A stretch of DNA of 5,804 nt, taken from NCBI GenBank assembly GCA_029863735.1, contig JAOTUT010000109.1, positions 1 to 5,804 on the forward strand. The letters run 5' to 3'. How positions within the stretch are numbered: position 1 is the first letter of the stretch; each line of letters begins with the position of its first letter. Of this stretch, positions 1 through 5,804 are shown piece by piece. Under the pieces are notes generated by a model that was given only the letters and a program-made list of their open reading frames with translations, was not told where the DNA came from and did no database searches. Origin of the DNA: Ignavibacteria bacterium (GTDB taxonomy: Bacteria; Bacteroidota; Ignavibacteria; Ignavibacteriales; Ignavibacteriaceae). A program made the translations under genes and the position numbers.

Positions 1-629
1 GGAATATCCAGAATTTTACCAGATTCTACTATTTTTTGGGTTATTCTGATATCTTCACTGCTGGGCTCAGGGTTGCCACTTGGGTGGTTGTGAATCAATA
101 TTATGCTGGCAGAAGAACAATCAATAGCGACCTTAAATATCTCTCTGGGATGAACAACACTTGAGTTTAGATTACCAATTGAAATGGTTTCATGTTTAAT
201 TATCTTATTTGATGAATTCAGACAGACAACAATAAATCTTTCTTTAGTATCATCTCTTAAAAGAGGAATGAAGATGTCGGCAATTTCTTGTGGTGATGTT
301 ACTTTTTGATTTGAAAACCATTTTGCCTGAGACAATATCCTTCTACTCAGCTCAAACGCCGCTGCGAGCGTTGCCGCTTTATCTTTTCCTATTCCGCTAA
401 CTTTTTGAAGTGAGTCAACAGTTCTTGTTGCAAGCATCGCCAGGTTTCCTTCAGTGCTTATCAATTCTCTGGCTATTTCCAAGACTGATTTTCCTTTTTT
501 CCCTGTTCTTAAAAGAATGGCAACTAATTCTGCATCTGAAAGATTTTGAGCTCCTCTCAATAATAATTTCTCGCGGGGACGATCATCAAGTGGAAGTTCT
601 TTGACGGTTAAATTTTTATTCTCTTTCAT
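1..629 (-). CDS. radC: RadC family JAB/MPN domain protein, 3' end cut by the window edge
   Basis: The reading frame runs from ATG at 627-629 to the left edge with no stop, giving 209 visible residues. RadC proteins are usually about 220-230 residues, so only the last 15-20 should be missing. The N-terminal part begins with a typical RadC opening (ELPLDDRPREKLL at residues 11-23, then LSDAELVAILLRTG at 30-43). A helix-hairpin-helix-like segment follows at about 74-97 (LQKVSGIGKDKAATLAAAFE). The C-terminal JAB/MPN domain ends in the JAMM motif HNHPSGNPEPSSED at residues 180-193, whose His180, His182 and Asp193 are the expected zinc ligands. The family was named for DNA repair, but its biochemical role is unsettled, so a repair function is inherited annotation. 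The gene starts 5 bp after the stop of the TPR/PBP gene (CAA TAA TAA TT ATG) and has no clear Shine-Dalgarno sequence, so it is probably co-transcribed and translationally coupled. Start choice: this ATG begins the conserved N-terminus, and tandem in-frame-of-upstream TAA stops precede it. Confidence 0.95.
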   Translation of the reverse strand, partial: MKENKNLTVKELPLDDRPREKLLLRGAQNLSDAELVAILLRTGKKGKSVLEIARELISTEGNLAMLATRTVDSLQKVSGIGKDKAATLAAAFELSRRILSQAKWFSNQKVTSPQEIADIFIPLLRDDTKERFIVVCLNSSNKIIKHETISIGNLNSSVVHPREIFKVAIDCSSASIILIHNHPSGNPEPSSEDIRITQKIVESGKILDI

Positions 630-634
630 AATTA

Positions 635-2392
635 TTATTGACCAAGCCTGAATTTATCTACCAACTCAAATACCCCGTCTTTGTAGCGAACTATATTTAA
701 GAATTTATTTACCCTTCTACTATCGAATGAAATATTGTTGTGTAATCCACTACTGATCATACCAGATGTCATTTTATCTATGAGGTTTTTTCTGCCCGGC
801 TCACTGTTTCTTATTGCCGTTAAAAGATATTTCGCAGTGTCATAACCATAAAGAACATTTCGGTTTACATCCTTTCCTGTGAGAGATCCAAACTGATCGC
901 TGAAATTCTTAAAAACTTCGCTATTGAAATCAACAAAATTATCAGATGTAAAAGTTAGATTATTACTGACTTCGGATGCAGTTTCATATCCTTTTGCTGT
1001 AAACCAATCCTGATTTCCGTATATAGGAATTTTTATTGCATACTTAATTAACTCAGAAAAAATGAATGGTGTAACAGAATTATCAGACAATGGAATATAA
1101 ATACCTTCTATCACGAGTGAATCACTAAAGATTTTTGAGACGGGACTGCTGAAATCAGTATAATCATTTTTATATGATTCTCTTTTTATCACACTACCTC
1201 CCAGCTCTTCAAATTCACTAATAAAGGATGCAGCCAGAATCGGGGAGTATCCATCAATAGAATTCATTACTGACATAACTCTCCTGTTTTCTGAATAAAA
1301 AAGGTACTGAGCTATTAGTCTTCCTCTAACAGAAAAAGAAGGATTCGCCTGGAAAAAGTTGTGGCTATTACTGGTTAGATCATCATCCGTGGCAGTTGGA
1401 GATATAATTGGAATATCATAGTCATCAAATTCTTGAAGTGTAAACCGGACTTCATTACTATAAATAGGCCCTAAGATAGCAACAAGCGAATTCAGTGAAA
1501 CAAACTCATCTCTGATATTTTTTATTTCGTTAACATCTTTTTTTGTATCACGAATTATTAAACCGACTTTGTCGCTTCGAAGTTTATTGAACTCATCTAC
1601 AGCAAATTTAATCCCCTCAAGAATTTCTGTTGCAGATTGCGAGTTATATTGCCCTAATGAATTTGTTTCAAGAGGCAGCATAACTCCAATAATTGTATTT
1701 GCCGATATTGGAGTGTAAGAATAATCTACCAATTTTATAGCTTCATTATATTCATCTGATTCTGGATAACTTCTAATTAATTCTTCGAATGTATTTTCTG
1801 CATTATAGGAATCACCATTTCGTATCAAATATTTACCTTTTTGAAGAAGGATATAAGGCTTTACCCTTAGGCTGGTAAAAGACGAGTAGAGCTTTTCAAG
1901 CTGAGTTTCATTAAGATATTTAGCAGCTATACCTTCGCCAATTTTTTTAGCTTTTTGTTCAAATAAAAACGAATTCGTTTTTTCGATGATGAATAAAATT
2001 TCTTTGAAAGCATTATAGTAATTAGCAATTTCAAGATAATATTTAGTCATTAGCAATCTGATCTCATCAACATAATTGCTGTTGGGATAGAGTTCTAAAA
2101 ACTGGTCGGCTGTAAATTTAAACTGGTTTAGCTGCTTTAGTTCAAGGTGAATTTTAACTTTGAAAAATTCCGCTGCAGTTGTCTTCGAGTTATATTTATA
2201 ATCAGTAAGAAATTTAGAAAGGCTGTCTAATGATTCTTCATATTTACCGGAATCGAACAAAGCCAGCGCATTATTGAAACGAGCATTAATTTCTTTCTCA
2301 GAAACTACCTGTGAAAAGCTCAAATTCAAACTGAAGAATATTTGAATTATAAAGAGTAAAATTAAACTAGTATTTATAGAGAAGTCTTTCAT
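635..2392 (-). CDS. Secreted TPR-like plus type I periplasmic-binding-fold protein (LpoA/YraM- or LivJ-like), ligand unknown
   Basis: This 585-residue exported protein has two parts. Residues 1-28 are a signal peptide: a short start with one Lys, a hydrophobic core at about 9-26, and a likely cut after SFS or SQ. There is no lipobox cysteine, and no cysteine anywhere in the protein. Residues 34-225 are helical with TPR-like units, for example RFNNALALFDSGKYEESLDS at 39-58, a repeat ending in ELYPNS at 100-105, and AENTFEELIRSYPES at 198-212. Residues 234-575 look like a Peripla_BP_6/Leu-Ile-Val-binding domain: IIGVMLPLE at 234-242, AILGPIYSNEV at 305-315, the ligand-loop region IPIISPTATDDDLT at 327-340, and VLYGYDTAKYLLTA at 513-526. 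TPR plus this fold is the architecture of LpoA, the outer-membrane activator of PBP1A, but LpoA is a lipoprotein and this one is not. No permease or ATPase gene lies nearby, so a transport role is unsupported. An in-frame TGA two codons before the ATG fixes the upstream limit of the start. The next Met is residue 115, and starting there would remove the signal peptide. The gap to guaA is 49 bp. Confidence 0.88.
   Translation of the reverse strand: MKDFSINTSLILLFIIQIFFSLNLSFSQVVSEKEINARFNNALALFDSGKYEESLDSLSKFLTDYKYNSKTTAAEFFKVKIHLELKQLNQFKFTADQFLELYPNSNYVDEIRLLMTKYYLEIANYYNAFKEILFIIEKTNSFLFEQKAKKIGEGIAAKYLNETQLEKLYSSFTSLRVKPYILLQKGKYLIRNGDSYNAENTFEELIRSYPESDEYNEAIKLVDYSYTPISANTIIGVMLPLETNSLGQYNSQSATEILEGIKFAVDEFNKLRSDKVGLIIRDTKKDVNEIKNIRDEFVSLNSLVAILGPIYSNEVRFTLQEFDDYDIPIISPTATDDDLTSNSHNFFQANPSFSVRGRLIAQYLFYSENRRVMSVMNSIDGYSPILAASFISEFEELGGSVIKRESYKNDYTDFSSPVSKIFSDSLVIEGIYIPLSDNSVTPFIFSELIKYAIKIPIYGNQDWFTAKGYETASEVSNNLTFTSDNFVDFNSEVFKNFSDQFGSLTGKDVNRNVLYGYDTAKYLLTAIRNSEPGRKNLIDKMTSGMISSGLHNNISFDSRRVNKFLNIVRYKDGVFELVDKFRLGQ
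2309..2392 (-). other. Predicted signal peptide of the TPR/PBP protein (residues 1-28)
   Basis: The segment starts MKDFSINTS, continues with a run rich in Leu, Ile and Phe at residues 10-26, and ends SFSQ before the polar sequence VVSEKE. This is a Sec-type signal without a lipobox, so the mature protein is expected to be soluble in the periplasm. The exact cleavage position is uncertain by a few residues, and an uncleaved membrane anchor is possible. Confidence 0.75.
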
Positions 2393-2441
2393 TACTCACA
2401 AAAATATTTTTTCTTGTTTCAAAATAAATTTAAACAATTTG

Positions 2442-3983
2442 TTATTCCCATTCGATAGTCGCTGGTGGTTTTGAGCTGATGTCGTAAACTACTCTGTTAA
2501 CACCTCTGACTTTATTTATTATTTTATTTGATACATCTGAAAGAAAATCATGTTCGAATGTATACCAATCTGCAGTCATCCCATCAACTGATGTAACTGC
2601 CCTGAGTGCGAGAACAAATTCATACGTTCTTGCATCTCCCATAACTCCAACGCTGCTTACAGGAAGTAGAACAGTGAACGCCTGCCAGATACTATTATAT
2701 AATCCTTCTTCTTCTATTGAAGTTATAAAAATATCATCGGCTTCACGCAAAATATTAAGTTTATCCCTGGTTATTTCACCAAGCACACGCACGGCAAGAC
2801 CTGGTCCCGGAAATGGATGACGATTAATAAATTCGCTTGGAATAATTAAACTTTTACCAACTCGCCTCACTTCATCTTTAAATAACTCACGGAATGGTTC
2901 AATCAATTTTAAGTGCATTTTTTCAGGAAGGCCGCCTACATTATGATGAGTTTTAATTGTAGCAGAAGCTCCCTTCACAGAAACTGATTCTATAACGTCA
3001 GGGTAAAGTGTTCCCTGAACCAGAAATTCAGCATTTTTTATTTTTTTCGCCTCTTCTTCAAAAACTTCGATGAAGGTGTTGCCAATAACTTTTCTTTTCT
3101 TTTCAGGATCAGAAACGCCTTTCAGATTATTAAGAAATTTCTCGGAAGCGTTAACGTGAATATGATTTAACTTCAGCTTCTCATCGAATGACCTTCCAAT
3201 TTTTTCACTCTCGTTCAAGCGCATTAGTCCATTATCAATGTGAATGCAAGTCAGATTATCACCGATAGCCTTTTTAACAAGTACAGCCGCAACAGTTGAA
3301 TCAACACCACCGCTTAGAGCGCAAATTGCTTTTGAATTTCCAATAGTCGATTTGATTTTTTCAAGCTTTTCTTCAATAAAATTTTGTGGGGTCCAGTCTC
3401 GCATACATTTACAAATATCAAAAAGGAAATTGTTGATAATTTTTTCACCGTCTTCCGTATGAACAACTTCCGGATGAAATTGCAAACCATAAAATCTTTT
3501 TGACGGATTTGAAATAGCACAGATTGGAGAATGATCTGACTCACCAACAACTTTAAATCCCTTTGGTAATTCGGTCAAATAGTCACCGTGACTCATCCAA
3601 ACAATGGAAGCATCTTCAACTCCGCGAAGTATATCTGTGTTGTCTCTAATTCTTAAAATTGATTTCCCATATTCGCGGCTTGTCGCAGGTTCAACAGTTC
3701 CTCCAAAATTCTTACAGATTAGCTGAAGACCATAACAAACTCCCAAAAACGGAATTTTAAGGTTGAATATTTGTGGATCAATCGCTGGTGCGGATTCATC
3801 ATAAACACTCATTGGTCCACCGGAGAGAATTATTCCTTTCGGTTGAAGATTTTTTACCTCATCAAAAGTAATTGTGTGTGGATGAATTTCTGAATAAACT
3901 TTAACTTCTCTTACACGGCGTGCAATCAATTGCGTGTATTGAGATCCGAAATCAATTATAAGTATTAAATCCCGCTGTTTCAT
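2442..3983 (-). CDS. guaA: GMP synthase (glutamine-hydrolysing)
   Basis: GuaA makes GMP from XMP, ATP and glutamine, the last step of guanine nucleotide synthesis, in the cytoplasm. The 513 residues match the family length (E. coli 525). The N-terminal class I glutamine amidotransferase domain (about 1-195) starts [20 protein letters not shown], has the oxyanion-region SGGP at 54-57, the nucleophile Cys83 in GVCYGLQL, and His170/Glu172 in QFHPEVVHT, so the triad is complete. The ATP pyrophosphatase domain carries the PP-loop SGGVDST at 224-230 and the conserved [12 protein letters not shown] at 247-258. The C-terminal dimerisation domain includes [18 protein letters not shown] at 388-405 and the signature end KPPATIEWE. 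The ATG at 3981-3983 places the conserved amidotransferase start six residues in. No Shine-Dalgarno sequence is visible, and the leader is almost pure A/T. The gene follows the gcvH terminator, so it probably opens a new transcript with the TPR/PBP gene and radC. No key residue is missing. Confidence 0.99.
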   Translation of the reverse strand: MKQRDLILIIDFGSQYTQLIARRVREVKVYSEIHPHTITFDEVKNLQPKGIILSGGPMSVYDESAPAIDPQIFNLKIPFLGVCYGLQLICKNFGGTVEPATSREYGKSILRIRDNTDILRGVEDASIVWMSHGDYLTELPKGFKVVGESDHSPICAISNPSKRFYGLQFHPEVVHTEDGEKIINNFLFDICKCMRDWTPQNFIEEKLEKIKSTIGNSKAICALSGGVDSTVAAVLVKKAIGDNLTCIHIDNGLMRLNESEKIGRSFDEKLKLNHIHVNASEKFLNNLKGVSDPEKKRKVIGNTFIEVFEEEAKKIKNAEFLVQGTLYPDVIESVSVKGASATIKTHHNVGGLPEKMHLKLIEPFRELFKDEVRRVGKSLIIPSEFINRHPFPGPGLAVRVLGEITRDKLNILREADDIFITSIEEEGLYNSIWQAFTVLLPVSSVGVMGDARTYEFVLALRAVTSVDGMTADWYTFEHDFLSDVSNKIINKVRGVNRVVYDISSKPPATIEWE

Positions 3984-4008
3984 CTGCTATAAAAATAAAT
4001 ATTTAATT
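3984..4008 (-). other. Very short A/T-rich leader of guaA, no recognisable promoter or ribosome binding site
   Basis: Only about 25-33 bases separate the terminator of the upstream unit from the guaA ATG. They are nearly all A and T, ending TATAGCAG before the ATG. I see no AGGAGG-like sequence. There is no TTTG/TAnnTTTG promoter pair of Bacteroidota type at proper spacing, and no room for a purine riboswitch. A guaA promoter must either overlap the terminator hairpin or lie upstream in the end of gcvH. Confidence 0.3.
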
Positions 4009-4037
4009 AAAAATAAAAACCCGCCAAACACGGGTTT
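4009..4037 (-). terminator. Intrinsic terminator after gcvH
   Basis: Read on the minus strand, a 7-bp perfect stem AAACCCG / CGGGTTT (4037-4031 paired with 4023-4017) closes a 7-base loop. It is followed directly by a U-rich tail (TTATTTTT). It lies about 38 bases after the gcvH stop codon and fits a Rho-independent terminator ending the accC-gcvH transcript. On the plus strand the stem is followed by A-rich sequence, so it is not bidirectional by this criterion. Confidence 0.85.
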
Positions 4038-4075
4038 AAAATAAGATACAACTTTATCCGGAACACTCAGCAGGT

Positions 4076-4456
4076 TCATTGACCAATCAATGCTTTATAT
4101 GAATTAGCATCGAGCAATTCATTAAGATCTGCAAGATTGCTTATCTCGGCTTTGATCATCCAGCCATCACCATAAGGATCAGCATTCACTGCCTCAGGAG
4201 AGTCGGAAAGTTTTTTATTGATTTCTGTAACTTTTCCACTGAAAGGTGCGAAAAGATCGCCTACCGTTTTTACTGCTTCAATTGTGCCGAACGTATTTCC
4301 TTTTGATATTTCTTTTAAATCTACATCAATGTCAACGAATACAACATCACCGAGTTCACCTTGTGCATAATCTGTTACCCCAATCGTACCGATATTTCCA
4401 TCAACACGAACCCATTCGTGGTCATTAGTGTATTTAACATTATCAGGTATTTTCAT
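4076..4456 (-). CDS. gcvH: Glycine cleavage system H protein (lipoyl carrier)
   Basis: GcvH carries the aminomethyl group on a lipoyl-lysine arm between the P, T and L proteins of the glycine cleavage system. In some bacteria it is also an intermediate in lipoate transfer to other enzymes. The 126 residues match the usual length of about 125-130. The lipoyl site is Lys63 in GTIEAVKTVGDLFAPFSG (57-74). Other family marks are HEWVRVDGN at 13-21, IGVTDYAQGELGDVVFVD at 25-42 and NADPYGDGWM at 91-100. The start is supported by a strong Shine-Dalgarno sequence (AAGAGGT) five bases before the ATG. It lies 40 bp downstream of accC and is followed by a terminator, so it is the last gene of that unit. 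No gcvT or gcvP gene is in the window, so which lipoyl pathway it serves cannot be read from context. Confidence 0.98.
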   Translation of the reverse strand: MKIPDNVKYTNDHEWVRVDGNIGTIGVTDYAQGELGDVVFVDIDVDLKEISKGNTFGTIEAVKTVGDLFAPFSGKVTEINKKLSDSPEAVNADPYGDGWMIKAEISNLADLNELLDANSYKALIGQ

Positions 4457-4460
4457 TTTT

Positions 4461-4467
4461 ACCTCTT
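4461..4467 (-). promoter_or_regulatory. Ribosome binding site of gcvH
   Basis: The minus strand reads AAGAGGT, then AAAA, then ATG. This is a good match to the anti-Shine-Dalgarno complement at short spacing, and it fixes the gcvH start. It stands out because guaA and radC have no comparable site. Confidence 0.75.
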
Positions 4468-4496
4468 ATCTGAATTTTATTTGAATAATATGAGTA

Positions 4497-5804
4497 TTAA
4501 ACTTTCTCAAGAAAGCTTGTATCAAAATTACCACTTTTAAATCTGCTGTCTTCCAGAACTTTCAGATGGAATGGTATAGTGGTTTTGATTCCTTCAATAG
4601 TAAATTCGCCAAGTGCTCTTTTACCACGCATAATTGCATGTTCTCTGTTCTTCCCCCAGACAATCAGCTTTGCAATCAGAGAATCATAATAAGGAGGAAT
4701 AGAATAAGATTGATAAATATGCGAATCATTCCTGACACCGAAACCACCTGGAAAATGAAGTGAGGTAATTTTTCCGGGCGATGGTCTAAAATTATTGTCC
4801 GGATCTTCGGCATTAATTCTGAATTCGATTGCATGACCATGTGGTTTTTTAGGCTTAACTTCTATTTTTTCTCCAGCAGCAACAAGAATCTGCTGTCTTA
4901 CAAGATCAACATCGTACACAAGTTCAGTTACTGGATGTTCAACCTGGATTCTTGTATTCATTTCCATGAAATAAAAATTCTTATGCTTATCGAGTAAAAA
5001 TTCAATTGTGCCTGCACCTTCATATTTAACTGATTTAGCACCTTTTACCGCTGCTTCACCCATTCGGTTTCTTAAATCTTCGTCAACAGCGGGCGAAGGA
5101 GATTCCTCAATAAGTTTCTGGTGTCTGCGCTGAATAGAACAATCTCTTTCTCCATAATGATAAACAATACCATGCTGGTCACCCATAATCTGAATTTCTA
5201 TATGTCGCGGATTCTCAATAAATTTTTCAACGTAAACATCCCCATTTGCAAAAGCGGCTTCTGCTTCAGTTCGTGCGGTCTGAAACGCTTTTTGAAATTC
5301 ACTCTCCTCCCAAACTATTCTCATTCCTTTTCCACCGCCACCAGCAGAGGCTTTAATAATTACAGGATAACCAATTCCTTTCGCAAGTTCTTTCGCTTCC
5401 TCAATATTTTCTATCACACCATCGCTGCCTGGAATAACAGGAACTTCGTTTTTTTTCATTGTGTCTTTTGCAAAGGCTTTATCACCCATCGCTCTTATCA
5501 TATCTGGAGATGGACCAATAAATTTTATTTTTGATTCATGACAGATTTCAGAGAAGTTTGCGTTCTCAGCAAGAAACCCATAACCAGGATGAATAGCGTC
5601 AGCTCCGGTAACTTGTGCGGCAGATATGATTGATGGAATTTTCAAATAACTATCTTTTCCAAAGGGGGGACCAATACAAACTGCCTCATCGGCAAATGTA
5701 ACATGAAGGGAATCTTTATCAGCTTCAGAATAAACTGCAACGGTGGCTATACCCAGTTCTTTGCAGGTGCGGATAATTCGAAGTGCAATTTCGCCACGAT
5801 TGGC
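4497..5804 (-). CDS. accC: Biotin carboxylase subunit of acetyl-CoA carboxylase, 5' end cut by the window edge
   Basis: AccC uses ATP and bicarbonate to carboxylate biotin on the carrier protein AccB, the first half-reaction of malonyl-CoA synthesis in the cytoplasm. The frame is open to the right edge and begins [20 protein letters not shown], which aligns with residue 8 of E. coli AccC, so only about 7 N-terminal residues are missing. The 435 visible residues give about 442 in total (E. coli 449). The codon at 5643-5645 is TTG inside the conserved [13 protein letters not shown] stretch. It is not the start. The ATP-grasp glycine loop [14 protein letters not shown] lies at visible residues 151-164. 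The active-site block [10 protein letters not shown] (281-290) supplies the Glu, Asn, Arg, Gln-Val-Glu residues equivalent to E. coli 288-296, and FRINAEDP (328-335) supplies the conserved Arg. The sequence ends with a normal C-terminus and no biotinyl domain, so this is a stand-alone subunit rather than a fused acyl-CoA or pyruvate carboxylase. accB would be expected just beyond the right edge. gcvH follows after 40 bp. Confidence 0.97.
   Translation of the reverse strand, partial: ANRGEIALRIIRTCKELGIATVAVYSEADKDSLHVTFADEAVCIGPPFGKDSYLKIPSIISAAQVTGADAIHPGYGFLAENANFSEICHESKIKFIGPSPDMIRAMGDKAFAKDTMKKNEVPVIPGSDGVIENIEEAKELAKGIGYPVIIKASAGGGGKGMRIVWEESEFQKAFQTARTEAEAAFANGDVYVEKFIENPRHIEIQIMGDQHGIVYHYGERDCSIQRRHQKLIEESPSPAVDEDLRNRMGEAAVKGAKSVKYEGAGTIEFLLDKHKNFYFMEMNTRIQVEHPVTELVYDVDLVRQQILVAAGEKIEVKPKKPHGHAIEFRINAEDPDNNFRPSPGKITSLHFPGGFGVRNDSHIYQSYSIPPYYDSLIAKLIVWGKNREHAIMRGKRALGEFTIEGIKTTIPFHLKVLEDSRFKSGNFDTSFLEKV

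Noticed and set aside
2414..2437. Inverted repeat TTGTTT / AAACAA between guaA and the TPR/PBP gene as a terminator
   Set aside because: It has a six-base, mostly A/T stem with a 12-base loop and no U-run directly after it. It is too weak to call in such AT-rich sequence.
2393..2441. TATTTTTG as a Bacteroidota-type -7 promoter element before the TPR/PBP gene
   Set aside because: It ends six bases before the ATG, which would leave essentially no leader, and the nearest TTTG or TTG boxes are at the wrong spacing (13 or 28 bases).
3314..3550. 78-codon minus-strand frame inside guaA
   Set aside because: It is an out-of-frame reading of guaA codons. The guaA frame there is conserved and uninterrupted.
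3984..4075. Purine riboswitch upstream of guaA
   Set aside because: The gap is 92 bases, of which the gcvH terminator takes a large share. No three-way-junction aptamer can be drawn in the remaining A/T-only sequence.
5449..5456. Run of eight T (A8 in the coding sense) in accC as a programmed frameshift or phase-variable site
   Set aside because: It encodes a plausible MKKNE stretch, and the conserved AccC frame continues on both sides. Such runs are expected in AT-rich genes. The G6 run at 5664-5669 likewise encodes a conserved Pro-Pro in frame.
5121..5534. 137-codon plus-strand open frame opposite accC
   Set aside because: It lies wholly antisense to a conserved enzyme, has a biased Phe/Asn/Ser-rich composition typical of a shadow frame, and has no ribosome binding site or family motif. 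The plus-strand frames at 410-604, 3244-3462, 4246-4428 and 4566-4763 were rejected for the same reason.
5643..5645. TTG codon as the start of a shorter 382-residue biotin carboxylase
   Set aside because: The frame is open upstream to the window edge, and those 53 codons encode the conserved AccC N-terminus ([10 protein letters not shown] and following), so the TTG is an internal Leu codon.
1..5804. Mobile element, defence system, CRISPR array or phage-encoded cluster
   Set aside because: All five genes are housekeeping or envelope families on one strand with short gaps and similar composition. RadC-family proteins do occur in defence islands, but this copy is of the normal full-length chromosomal type with no defence neighbours in view.

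Overview
The window is an ordinary chromosomal stretch of an AT-rich bacterium. Every convincing gene lies on the minus strand. In transcription order (high to low coordinates) they are accC (biotin carboxylase, 5' end cut by the window edge), gcvH (glycine cleavage H protein), guaA (GMP synthase), a secreted TPR plus type I periplasmic-binding-fold protein, and radC (JAB/MPN domain protein, 3' end cut by the window edge). There are no RNA genes, insertion sequences, CRISPR arrays or phage genes, and no gene-free stretch longer than 92 bases.

Organism: low GC, short A/T-rich leaders, several starts without a Shine-Dalgarno sequence, and a secreted TPR/PBP fusion of the type often annotated as 'ABC transporter substrate-binding protein' or 'penicillin-binding protein activator' suggest the Bacteroidota/Chlorobiota/Ignavibacteriota group, with Ignavibacteria as my best guess. 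This is inference from style and gene content. No 16S or other decisive marker is present.

Layout: accC and gcvH (5804-4076) form one unit, 40 bp apart, closed by a clear intrinsic terminator at about 4009-4037. guaA, the TPR/PBP protein and radC (3983 to the left edge) form a second unit, with gaps of 49 and 5 bp. The first unit pairs two swinging-arm systems: the enzyme that carboxylates biotin for malonyl-CoA synthesis, and the lipoylated H protein of one-carbon/glycine metabolism. The second joins nucleotide synthesis (XMP to GMP), an envelope protein of unknown ligand, and RadC. Nothing in the sequence links these three functionally.

I found no sign of a novel defence or mobile system. 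The least explained gene is the cysteine-free secreted TPR/PBP protein. All catalytic motifs I could check in AccC, GcvH, GuaA and RadC are intact.
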